This document shows positions 53,901-61,951 of a stretch of DNA of 64,000 nt, one piece after another. Below the pieces are notes generated by a model, which had not been told where the DNA came from, made no database searches, and saw nothing but the letters and a program-made list of their open reading frames with translations. Source of the DNA: CBDFMR01 sp965249765. GTDB taxonomy: Bacteria > Bacteroidota > Bacteroidia > Chitinophagales > Saprospiraceae. The stretch lies in assembly GCA_965249765.1 (NCBI GenBank), contig CBDFMR010000003.1, positions 1-64,000 on the forward strand. Reading direction: 5' to 3'. Numbering within the stretch: position 1 is the first letter of the stretch; each line of letters begins with the position of its first letter. The translations under genes were made by a program, and so were the position numbers.

Positions 53901-55849
53901 ATGAAAGTTTCGAAGGCATATGTTTGACCGATACCTTCCAATTGGGCGAAAGTGATGAAAGTGAAAAGCTCTTTTCCGAAATGTTTCCCCAAAACTCTGA
54001 GCGAGTACAGAAGCAAAAGAAAGCTCCTTTGCGGGTGATTATGGGTAATCCGCCTTATTCTATAGGGCAAAAATCAGCCAATGACAATGCTCAAAACCAA
54101 AGCTATATTAAGTTAGCTGCCGATATAGCCAAAACTTATGCAAAAGCTTCCAAGGCAGGATTAAATAAATCATTGTATGATGCCTATGTAAAGGCTTTCC
54201 GATGGTCGTCCGATAGACTGGACAAAAAAAATGGTGGCATTATTTGTTTTGTATCTAATGGTGCCTGGTTGGATGGTAATAGTACTGACGGTTTTCGTAA
54301 ACATTTAGAACAGGAATTTTCTGCCATTTATGTTTTCAATCTACGGGGCAATCAGCGTACAAGCGGGGAACTATCTCGCAAAGAAGGTGGCAAAATATTC
54401 GGTTCAGGTTCTCGTACTCCCATTGCGATTACCCTATTGGTGAAAAATCCAAAAGCGAAAAACGAAAAAGCAAATATTCATTACCACGACATTGGAGATT
54501 ATCTCAACAGGGAAGAAAAACTTCACATTGTAAAACAATTCGGTTCAGTATCCAATAACGCGTTGCAATGGAAAATATTAAAACCCAACGAACACGGAGA
54601 TTGGATCAACCAACGTAATGACGCTTTTGATGAATTTATTGCTATTCAACCAGAGAAAAAATTTGATGTTAAGAGCCAGTCGTTTTTTATTACCTATGCC
54701 GTTGGGCTTGCTTCTAACCGAGATGCTTGGGCCTATAATTTTTCAAAGGATGCTGTAGGAAATAATATGTCACGGATGATTGACTTTTATAACGAGCAAA
54801 CCAAATCGTTCAATAAAGCAAAACAGAAGAATAAAGATTTGGAAGCAAAGGATTTTTTAGATCAAGATCAATCAAAGAGTATTAAATGGACTGTAAACCT
54901 TAAAAAGGATTTTGAAAAGAATATTGGCCACAATTTTGATAGCGAAGCATTTAGAAAAAGTGTTTACAGGCCATTTACTTTACAACATTTATATTACGAG
55001 AGATCATTTATTGAACGTCCGGGACTAAGCTCTAAACTATTTCCAAAAGAGAATATAGAGAATTTAGTCATTTGTGTAACAGGAGCAGGAGCCAGTAAAG
55101 ATTTTTCTACATTAATAAGCAACTCCATTCCCAACTTGGATAGCTTAGAGAAATGCCAATGCTTCCCTTTATACTACTACGAAGAACGTCAAAAGGAAAA
55201 CCCGGGCTTATTTGATGAAAGCGGAGACTCTGAATATATCTGTAGAGATGGTATAAGTAATTTTATTCTGGAAAGAGCCAAAAAAGCCTATGGAAAAAAT
55301 GTAAACAAGGAAGATATATTCTACTACGTCTATGGCATATTACACAACCCACAATACCGAGAGACCTTTAAAAATGATTTAAAGAAAATGCTGCCACGCA
55401 TTCCTTTGGTTGACGAGCCACGGAAGTTTTGGAAATTCAGCAAAGCAGGTAGAGTCTTAGCAGAATTACATATTAACTATGAGGGCGTAGCTCCTTATCC
55501 CGTTGTAAAAGTTACTGGAAACGATAGCGATTTTTACAGCGTAGAAAAAATGCGTTTTCCAAAAAAAGACCAGAAAGACACCATTATATACAACATCAAA
55601 ATTGCCATAGAAAACATACCTGCCAAAGCCTATCAATACATAGTCAACGGAAAATCTGCCATAGAATGGATAATGGAACGCTATCAGGTAAAAACTGCCA
55701 AGAAAAGTGGTATCAAAAACGACCCTAATGACTGGAGCAAAGAAGTCGGCAATCCACGGTACATTTTAGATTTACTATTAAGCATTATCAATGTGAGTGT
55801 TCAAACGGTGGATATTGTGGATGGGTTGCCAGAATTGGTGTTTGAATGA
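50981..55849 (+). CDS. Type ISP-like restriction-modification enzyme (nuclease-helicase-methylase in one chain)
   Basis: 1622 aa, close to LlaGI/LlaBIII (about 1570-1580). Order: Mrr-like nuclease near 20-90 (GGSDTGIDLVALT, WAIQCKCY), SF2 translocase with ACGTGKTFTS near 202-211, CDEAHRTTG near 341-349 and a VGRVMRK motif near 601, a helical coupler, N6-adenine methylase with motif I DPFTGTGTFITRLL near 911-924 and NPPYS near 1022, then target recognition to the end. Such single-chain enzymes move along DNA from an asymmetric site, cut and methylate one strand. No stop or frameshift. Confidence 0.9.
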   Translation: MTFKIVLDKYRKYAFSERDKGDRFERLMLSYLQTDPKYAYRFKKVWMWNEFPGRNDLGGSDTGIDLVALTREGDYWAIQCKCYAEGATIDKPSVDSFLSTSSRKFKDEDLKTVDFSNRIWIDTTGKKWGKNAEEAIRNQNPPVTRIRLYDLQEAPVNWIKLDKGISGEQSRIAKKTLRPHQKTALENTHQHFKTDDRGKLIMACGTGKTFTSLRIAENETKGNGLVLFLVPSIALLGQTLREWSADAKKPINAICICSDPEISKKKNKNEDADHFSVIDLALPASTNVENIIHQFQHIEKFGKTGMTVVFSTYQSIEVIAKAQKTLSKKKKEQGVFDLIICDEAHRTTGVALSSEDSSAFIKVHDNDFLQARKRLYMTATPRLYSDDAKGKAAKADAILCSMDDPAVYGEEMYRIGFGEAVENGLLSDYKVLILTLSDKDVPPAVQRMIADKDFEINSDDASKLIGCINALSKQIIGDSGSIKTSDPEPMKRAVAFCSRIVDSKKITATFNNTTDTYIDSLPKEKKEKMVSVASQHIDGTMSAPERDELLSWLKDDAEESRILTNVRCLSEGVDVPSLDSVMFLSARNSQVDVVQSVGRVMRKSPGKKYGYIIIPVVVPADVEADKALDDNQRFKVVWTVLNALRAHDDRFNATVNKIELNRSRPESILVGRPDYTFDDEGNAIAAEPESEYKKASELSQQLALQFEQLQSVMFARMVKKVGDKRYWEQWATNVAQIAERQIERITKLIARDGEHKKAFEEFLKGLQKNINPSISEKQAIEMLSQHIITKPVFEALFEGYSFVQNNPISLSMQKMLSLLEAQAIEKDTETLDKFYESVRMRAAGIDNAEGKQRIIIELYDKFFKTAFPKMVEQLGIVYTPVEVVDFIVHSVNDVLKQEFGRSISDENVHILDPFTGTGTFITRLLQSGLIDAKDLARKYQHEIHANEIVLLAYYIAAVNIENAYHDLLGNQNDYESFEGICLTDTFQLGESDESEKLFSEMFPQNSERVQKQKKAPLRVIMGNPPYSIGQKSANDNAQNQSYIKLAADIAKTYAKASKAGLNKSLYDAYVKAFRWSSDRLDKKNGGIICFVSNGAWLDGNSTDGFRKHLEQEFSAIYVFNLRGNQRTSGELSRKEGGKIFGSGSRTPIAITLLVKNPKAKNEKANIHYHDIGDYLNREEKLHIVKQFGSVSNNALQWKILKPNEHGDWINQRNDAFDEFIAIQPEKKFDVKSQSFFITYAVGLASNRDAWAYNFSKDAVGNNMSRMIDFYNEQTKSFNKAKQKNKDLEAKDFLDQDQSKSIKWTVNLKKDFEKNIGHNFDSEAFRKSVYRPFTLQHLYYERSFIERPGLSSKLFPKENIENLVICVTGAGASKDFSTLISNSIPNLDSLEKCQCFPLYYYEERQKENPGLFDESGDSEYICRDGISNFILERAKKAYGKNVNKEDIFYYVYGILHNPQYRETFKNDLKKMLPRIPLVDEPRKFWKFSKAGRVLAELHINYEGVAPYPVVKVTGNDSDFYSVEKMRFPKKDQKDTIIYNIKIAIENIPAKAYQYIVNGKSAIEWIMERYQVKTAKKSGIKNDPNDWSKEVGNPRYILDLLLSIINVSVQTVDIVDGLPELVFE

Positions 55850-55920
55850 ATGACAGAATATGAATGAGTTGTATTGCTTGACGAAAGATGGGATAAAGGT
55901 GGTAGAAGGAAATTAAAATA

Positions 55921-56565
55921 ATGAATATGACAGAATCAAAAATATACTTTTACAAGGGAAATGAAGAAGTACTACTGAAGTCTAAAAATCAAACAGATGG
56001 TGCAACACAATCTGAACTGATTAAAAAAATACAAGATTCCTTCAATAAAGTTTTAGATGGGAAAAACTTATCCTTTCTTTTAGGATCAGGTTGTTCCTCT
56101 TCTTATGTTGACGGGAAGGAAATTGGTATTCCGACAATGGCTCCATTGGCTAAAGATTTTTACAAGAATTTTTTACAACAGGATGAGAAAGAATGGCTGA
56201 AAGAAAAAATACGGATGAATATTGACTCTAAATTATTCAATGAAAATTTGGAAGCATTCTTGGGTAGTCTTCACAGTTTAATCTTTTTTTATGAATCTAC
56301 CTCCCAAACTTCATTAGATGAACATAAAAAAGTTAAAAAAATAATTGAAAAGGCAAGAAACTTTTTACTGGAGCAATGCCTTAACGAGAAAAATAGAGAA
56401 GACGATACAGATGTTGAATTGGTCAATCTATACAAAACATTCTATCGAAAATTACTATATAGAAATGCCAATCTTCCCAAGCCAAGTATTTTTACAACAA
56501 ATTATGACCTGTATTCTGAAATTGCCCTTGATAGCTTAGGAGTAGAAAAAATCAATGATTTTTAA
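55921..56565 (+). pseudogene. SIR2-family protein, C-terminally truncated at the rmuC start
   Basis: 214 aa. The nucleotide-binding motif FLLGSGCSS lies near 52-60 and SIFTTNYDLYSE near 190-201, both typical of anti-phage SIR2 proteins. The chain ends 15 residues later, before the region normally carrying the catalytic His and the rest of the domain. Its last 11 bases overlap the rmuC start. The likely cause is a deletion that joined the gene to rmuC. NAD-hydrolase activity is not expected. A natural short form is the alternative. Confidence 0.7.
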
Positions 56566-58036
56566 TATACCCACAGTAATAATTATAGCCCTAATCGCTC
56601 TTATAATTGGAGCCATACTCGCCTATCTCATTGTAAAGGCTTCCACCGTTGCAAGAAGCACTGTAGATAATATTAAGGAACAACTGGGAGCAACTCAAAA
56701 TGAATTGGACACCCAAAAAGCCTTAGAAAAAGAATTGCGGCAAAATCTTGAAAAAACAAATACTCAACTCGACACAGAACAAAACCTAAACCGAACACAA
56801 GAAACTAAAATAGCAGAACTCACGGCCACATATAACAGCCTGAAAATTTCCTATGGAGAAGAAAAGGAAACCAATCAAAAACAACAAGAAAGTATTAATG
56901 AAAATATAAATCTTATCGGCAAGCTAAATGCCCAACTGTCAAAATTGGATGCAAACAATACAGCCCTTCAGGAAAAACTGGAAACTCAAAAAAATGAAGT
57001 AGAAGAAATAAGAAAAAAATCACTACTCGAATTTGAATCTGTAGCTAACAAGTTACTCGAAGAAAAATCTGTTAAGTTTTCCAAAGTCAACAAAGAAAAC
57101 ATTGACCAGATACTCAAACCATTAAAAGAGAATTTAAAAGACTTTAAAAAGAAAGTAGAAGAAACCTACGACAAAGAATCCAAAGAACGATTTACCTTAG
57201 AATCCAAGATCAAAGAATTAGTAGAACTCAACCAACAGATAAGCAAAGATGCCACTAACCTAACCAATGCCTTGAAGGGTCAGGCCAAAACACAAGGTGA
57301 TTGGGGAGAAATGATTTTGGAAAATATTTTAGAGTATTCGGGTTTAGTAAAAAACAGAGAATACTTTATTCAGGAATCATATAAAGACGAAGAAGGAAAA
57401 AGAAAGCAACCAGATGTTACCATTAAATACCCAAATGACAGATACATAATCATTGACTCTAAAGTATCGTTAACAGCCTATGAGCGGTTTGCTAATTGTG
57501 AAGACCTTGAAGAACAAAAAATCCACTTAGCAGATCATATAAAGTCTGTCCGTAAGCACATTGACGACCTAAGCTCAAAAGAATATGACAAAATAGATAA
57601 GGCGTTAGATTTTGTAATGCTATTTGTGCCTATCGAGCCCGCATTTATGACTGCTCTACACTTCGATCAGGAATTATGGAGATATGCCTATAAGAAAAGA
57701 GTATTACTAATAAGCCCAACTAATCTAATAGCCGCTCTAAAAATGGTAGCAGACATTTGGAAAAGAGAATATCAAAATGCCAATGCCCTGAAAATAGCCA
57801 AGCGTGGTGAGATGCTCTACGAGAAGTTTGTCGGTTTTATAGGTGATATGGAAGACATAGACAAACACTTAACGAAGGCTTCTGATAAGTATAATGATGC
57901 TATGGGCAAATTATCAAAAGGAAGGGGCAACCTTATTGGACAAGCCGAGAATCTGAAAAAATTAGGTGTGAACTCGAAAAAAGAATTACCTGAAAAATAT
58001 TTGTTGGATAATGAAGAAATGGACACAGATGATTAA
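56555..58036 (+). CDS. rmuC: DNA recombination protein RmuC family
   Basis: 493 aa. N-terminal membrane helix (VIIIALIALIIGAILAYLIV near 8-27), a long coiled coil to about 190, then the RmuC nuclease-like domain: GQAKTQGDWGEMILENILEYSGL near 244-266, DVTIKYPNDRYIIIDSKV near 289-306, with the D...DSK acidic pattern. Limits inverted-repeat recombination in E. coli; Bacteroidota copies are chromosomal housekeeping genes, but here it lies in a defence island downstream of a broken SIR2 gene. The start uses an ATG inside the SIR2 end. Confidence 0.9.
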   Translation: MIFNIPTVIIIALIALIIGAILAYLIVKASTVARSTVDNIKEQLGATQNELDTQKALEKELRQNLEKTNTQLDTEQNLNRTQETKIAELTATYNSLKISYGEEKETNQKQQESINENINLIGKLNAQLSKLDANNTALQEKLETQKNEVEEIRKKSLLEFESVANKLLEEKSVKFSKVNKENIDQILKPLKENLKDFKKKVEETYDKESKERFTLESKIKELVELNQQISKDATNLTNALKGQAKTQGDWGEMILENILEYSGLVKNREYFIQESYKDEEGKRKQPDVTIKYPNDRYIIIDSKVSLTAYERFANCEDLEEQKIHLADHIKSVRKHIDDLSSKEYDKIDKALDFVMLFVPIEPAFMTALHFDQELWRYAYKKRVLLISPTNLIAALKMVADIWKREYQNANALKIAKRGEMLYEKFVGFIGDMEDIDKHLTKASDKYNDAMGKLSKGRGNLIGQAENLKKLGVNSKKELPEKYLLDNEEMDTDD

Positions 58037-58169
58037 ATAATATACTCTTGCCCAACCTAACCATAAATATCGTCCCGTTCACCCACCCTGCTGTAACAAA
58101 TAAATTTAGCAACTTCCGGTAGCTTCACTCTCTGTAGATAGAAAGCTAATACCTCCTGCAAAATTTCTT

Positions 58170-58218
58170 TTTGCCATTTGGTTTACAATTTCGTATATTT
58201 GTATTAGTTTGTAAACCA
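58170..58218 (+). promoter_or_regulatory. Promoter and palindromic operator of the Argonaute operon
   Basis: TTTG at 58170-58173 and TATATTTG at 58194-58201, 20 bases apart, match the Bacteroidota -33/-7 pattern. The perfect inverted repeat TGGTTTACAA (58179-58188)/TTGTAAACCA (58209-58218) straddles the -7 box, 16 bases before the regulator's ATG. Binding of the XRE protein here would shut the operon. Confidence 0.65.
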
Positions 58219-58233
58219 TTTAAGTTTTCAAGT

Positions 58234-59310
58234 ATGAAGGAAATATTCGCAAAACGGCTCAAAAGTGCAAGACTGCTCTCCGCTATGTCTATGGATAAGT
58301 TGGTGGCTGCTATGGATGGGATAGTATCTAAAAATGCTATTGCCAAGTACGAACGGGCAGAAATGATGCCCAATAGTGCTGTACTTATCGCATTGGCTAA
58401 AGCATTATTCGTTAAGCCAGATTACTTCTTCCGCCCATTTGCCGTTGAGATAGGCAATGTTGAGTTTCGTAAGAAAACTAAACTCGGAGCTAAAAAAGTC
58501 ACCGCAATCAAACAGCAAGTAACCGACCAGATAGAGCGGTACTTAGAGATTGAAGACCTGCTCCGTATCAACACTCCCTTCGTCAATCCCATTGCTGATA
58601 TAAAGATAAAAGAGCCAAAAGATGTAGAGCAGGCGGTCAATGTATTGCTTAAAAAATGGCAATTAGGATTAAATGCCTTACCCAATGTAATTGAGCTTTT
58701 GGAAGATAAGGACGTAAAAGTGATTGAGTTGGATGCCGACCCTGCCTTTGACGGACTATCGGGATGGGCTATGCAGGGAGAAAAACAAGTGCCGCTTATT
58801 GTGGTAAATCGCAATTATACCATTGAGCGAAAACGTTTTACTGCACTACACGAGTTAGGGCATTTATTGCTCAGCTTCGATAAGGGCCTTGACCCTGCCT
58901 TGCCGGCCGGCAGGCATAAACAAATTGAAAAACTCTGTCATTGCTTTGCAGGGGCAATGCTTATTCCTTATGATACTTTCATAAGTGAAATTGGAGAACA
59001 CCGAAGTAGTGTTTCGCTCCACGAGTTAATTTCAATCAAAGAGACCTATGGTATTTCCATTCAGGCAATAATGGCAAGAGCCTACGGCTTAGGCATAATT
59101 ACCCAAAGTGCTTATCTGCGATTCAGAATATTCGTAAGCAAAAATCTCAAAGAAGATGGTTGGGGCACTTATAAAGGCAAGGAGCATTCCGATAGATTTA
59201 TGCAACTCATATACCGGGCCGCTGCCGAAGAGATCATATCCCTGAGTAAAGCTGCCAATCTATCCAATAAGAAGTTGGCTGCATTTCGTGACGAATTTAT
59301 TCCCTTATGA
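58234..59310 (+). CDS. XRE regulator fused to ImmA/IrrE metallopeptidase
   Basis: 358 aa from ATG 58234 (MKEIFAKRLKSARLLS); an upstream TTG would begin inside the operator. HTH near 4-60, linker, then the ImmA/IrrE domain with zinc motif LHELGHLLLSFD near 206-217 and a third ligand candidate in AGAMLIPYD near 243. Such proteins act as repressors or as proteases that cut a repressor after stress or infection. Its stop overlaps the next ATG (ATGA). Its palindromic operator sits directly upstream. Confidence 0.88.
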   Translation: MKEIFAKRLKSARLLSAMSMDKLVAAMDGIVSKNAIAKYERAEMMPNSAVLIALAKALFVKPDYFFRPFAVEIGNVEFRKKTKLGAKKVTAIKQQVTDQIERYLEIEDLLRINTPFVNPIADIKIKEPKDVEQAVNVLLKKWQLGLNALPNVIELLEDKDVKVIELDADPAFDGLSGWAMQGEKQVPLIVVNRNYTIERKRFTALHELGHLLLSFDKGLDPALPAGRHKQIEKLCHCFAGAMLIPYDTFISEIGEHRSSVSLHELISIKETYGISIQAIMARAYGLGIITQSAYLRFRIFVSKNLKEDGWGTYKGKEHSDRFMQLIYRAAAEEIISLSKAANLSNKKLAAFRDEFIPL

Positions 59311-59813
59311 CCATAGTAGTTAACGATGCCAATATCCTAATTGACTTGGTCAAGCTCCAAATGCTCCCGCATTTCTTTGCGTTAGATTTAGAATTTTGCA
59401 CCACAGATTTGGTATTGTATGAACTACACGATAACCAACAACTTAAACTATCTCCCTACATAGATAATGGTACACTTAATGTAATCGAAATAACTGATGA
59501 GCAATTAATCGCCATTTTTCAAATCACCAGTACAAATCCCTCCCTTTCAGAGCAGGACTGCTCTGCATTTTATCAAGCACAGCAATTGGGTGCTATGCTT
59601 TTGACGAGTGATAATAAACTCAGAAAGTTTGCAAAAGAAAACAACTTGGAAGTTCACGGCCACCTTTGGGTTTTTGACCGTATGGTAGAAGCCAAAACCA
59701 TAACTGGTAAACGGGCTTCCGACAAATTGGATGAACTCAACAACACGATCAATCCGAAATTAAATCTTCCAAAAGAAGAATGTACTAAACGAAAAAAGAA
59801 ATGGCAGAAGTAA
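59307..59813 (+). CDS. PIN-domain ribonuclease-like protein
   Basis: 168 aa. PIN active-site acids are visible: Asp in VVNDANILIDL near 7, Glu in LVLYELHDN near 39, Asp in LSEQDCSAFY near 89 and Asp in LLTSDNKLRKFAK near 107. The C-terminus is lysine-rich (KECTKRKKKW). Metal-dependent RNA cleavage is typical of the fold. It is coupled on both sides: ATGA with the regulator, and a 13-base overlap with the Argonaute gene, so it is probably a partner or effector, or else a toxin held by the ImmA-type regulator. Confidence 0.82.
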   Translation: MTIVVNDANILIDLVKLQMLPHFFALDLEFCTTDLVLYELHDNQQLKLSPYIDNGTLNVIEITDEQLIAIFQITSTNPSLSEQDCSAFYQAQQLGAMLLTSDNKLRKFAKENNLEVHGHLWVFDRMVEAKTITGKRASDKLDELNNTINPKLNLPKEECTKRKKKWQK

Positions 59814-61939
59814 ATGTAAAAATATCGACAATGAGAAATGTATCAACTAAAACACGGGTTCCAGGCAGAAGACATATTCCAACTCAACGAGAGCTAAAAA
59901 AGAAATCGATAAATCAAAATCTTACCTTAAATATCATTCCATTTACTCACCCTATTGAGACTAAAACCTTCGGTTTTACCACCGAAAAGAAAGAAGGATA
60001 TTTCCCTGTTCACAGAGCAGAATTGCCAAAGCTGATTCAAAATGAACATTGGGATAATTTTGAAAACATTAAGTTCCTGTATTCTAATTTTAAAGACACA
60101 GAAGATTGCCAGTACATTGGTGAAGTAGATTTTTATTCAGAAAACAGATTTGTAAAGCATTATTATAGTCAACTAATACTGGATTATTTTAAAGACAAGG
60201 CAGCAGCGGTTAATTATAATTTTGTCAATGATATTGAGATATGGTTTAAAGACAAAACCTTATCCAAAGCTCTGTATCAAGGCTTTCAAAAATTCACTTT
60301 AAAAGTTCACTTTTCACGCTTGGCTTCTGGTCCTGCAATCTTGGTTTTCTATGATGGAGTTTCTAAAGCAAGCTCTAAGAGTTTAGAAGAATTAGATTGG
60401 CCAACAGATAAAATTGGAAAAGTATTTTGTGAAGGACGGTTGTACCGTTACAAGAAGCTGCCAGAAGAAATAAAACAACAATTGGACAAAATATATCCAT
60501 TGCTATCAATTCCCAAACAAGTTGAATTAGGTATTGAAATAAAGAATAAACCATTTCAGAATAGATATACTCTTTATCAAAATAAAATAACTCAATTCTA
60601 CCAAAAATATCTAAACCAAGATGCCTTTAAAGAGTTGATACCAATTGATGATAATGGCTTTTTTGACATTAAGGATAAAGACATTCAACGAACAAGTTTT
60701 AATTCAAACAACCTACAATTTGCAAGTAGCACTTTTCTTGACCCCAAGCAAGGAATGAAGCAAGGGCCATACAAGCCTTCACCTCACCCAAATGTCCGTT
60801 TCTTCTTTATCTACCACAAACCCGATAGAATGGACTATGTAGAGCCATTGTGGGAATATTTTGATAAAGGTTTCAAAACCTACTTTCCGTCTTTAAAATC
60901 ATATATCAAACAACCATTCTATATTGATGAAGGAACAAGCCTTGCATTTGAAAGTCCTGATACGGCATTGCACGAATTAAAGACCCATTTAATCAATCTC
61001 AATAAAATACCTGATACAAGATATGTTGCCATATATGTAAGTCCCATTCATAAAGAAGCAACAGAAAATCATTTACTCTATCACCATTTCAAAGAAGAAT
61101 TACTAAAACATAGTATTACTTCACAGGTAATCTATAAAGAGAATATTCACAATAAATATTTCGGTGCATTCCTTGAAAACATTGCTCCTGCATTATTAGC
61201 AAAAATTGATGGTATTCCTTGGCGTTTAGATAGAGAATTAAAACCGCAACTTATTGTAGGTGTAGGAGCATTCAAATCCAATCAACTCAATAGACGCTAT
61301 GTAGGCAGTGCTTTCTGTTTTAATAACAAAGGAGAGTTCAAAGGATTTGATTGTCTATTAGATAATGAACTGGATTTATTGGCAAGTAAAATCGAAAAGA
61401 AAATACTCAACTTCTTTGTGGATTATGGGGAAAAAGCAGATAAATTAATTATCCATTATTATAAGCCATTTAGCACAAGAGAATTAGATCCTATAAAAGC
61501 AACATTGAAGAAGTTAGGCTTAGATATTCCAATTATTGTAGTAACAGTCAATAAAACAGAATCAAGTGATTTTATAGTATTTGACAATGACAACAGCGAA
61601 CTGATGCCAGTAAGCGGCACATACTTAGAAATAATGAAAGGAAAGTTTCTTTTGTTCAATAATTCAAGACATAACCCAAAACTACCTAATCCAAGAATAA
61701 AGCACTTTCCAGTAAAGCTATCATTATACTGTACCGATGAAGATTATTTTAAAAGCCCCAATAATGTAAATGAAATAATTGACCAGGTATATCAATTCAG
61801 CCGTATGTATTGGAAATCGGTACGCCAACAGAACTTACCTGTAACAATAAAATATCCCGAAATGGTAGCACAAATATTCCCCTTCTTTGAAGGCGATAAA
61901 ATACCAGACTTCGGAAAAAATAATCTTTGGTTTTTGTAA
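59801..61939 (+). CDS. Prokaryotic Argonaute with degenerate catalytic site
   Basis: 712 aa. The MID domain (about 405-475) keeps the guide 5'-phosphate pocket: Y427 and K431 (YHHFK), Q442 (TSQ), K468. The PIWI domain follows (RRYVGSAFCFNNKGEF, LMPVSGTYLEI, FLLFNNSRHNP, VRQQNLPVTIKYPEM). The first catalytic Asp is replaced by Gly (G489 in VGVGAF) and the third site reads IIHYYK, so slicing is unlikely. The N-terminal 400 residues hold N/L domains with little room for PAZ. It probably binds a guide and target and signals to a partner, as long-B Argonautes do. Coupled to the PIN gene upstream. Confidence 0.85.
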   Translation: MAEVNVKISTMRNVSTKTRVPGRRHIPTQRELKKKSINQNLTLNIIPFTHPIETKTFGFTTEKKEGYFPVHRAELPKLIQNEHWDNFENIKFLYSNFKDTEDCQYIGEVDFYSENRFVKHYYSQLILDYFKDKAAAVNYNFVNDIEIWFKDKTLSKALYQGFQKFTLKVHFSRLASGPAILVFYDGVSKASSKSLEELDWPTDKIGKVFCEGRLYRYKKLPEEIKQQLDKIYPLLSIPKQVELGIEIKNKPFQNRYTLYQNKITQFYQKYLNQDAFKELIPIDDNGFFDIKDKDIQRTSFNSNNLQFASSTFLDPKQGMKQGPYKPSPHPNVRFFFIYHKPDRMDYVEPLWEYFDKGFKTYFPSLKSYIKQPFYIDEGTSLAFESPDTALHELKTHLINLNKIPDTRYVAIYVSPIHKEATENHLLYHHFKEELLKHSITSQVIYKENIHNKYFGAFLENIAPALLAKIDGIPWRLDRELKPQLIVGVGAFKSNQLNRRYVGSAFCFNNKGEFKGFDCLLDNELDLLASKIEKKILNFFVDYGEKADKLIIHYYKPFSTRELDPIKATLKKLGLDIPIIVVTVNKTESSDFIVFDNDNSELMPVSGTYLEIMKGKFLLFNNSRHNPKLPNPRIKHFPVKLSLYCTDEDYFKSPNNVNEIIDQVYQFSRMYWKSVRQQNLPVTIKYPEMVAQIFPFFEGDKIPDFGKNNLWFL

Positions 61940-61951
61940 AACATATACTCA

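Noticed and set aside
55860..55917. 18-codon ORF between the ISP and SIR2 genes
   Set aside because: Too short and without motif or coupling; could be chance or a remnant.
55921..56565. Thoeris or another complete SIR2 defence system
   Set aside because: No TIR gene or HerA-type ATPase nearby, and the SIR2 domain is cut short.
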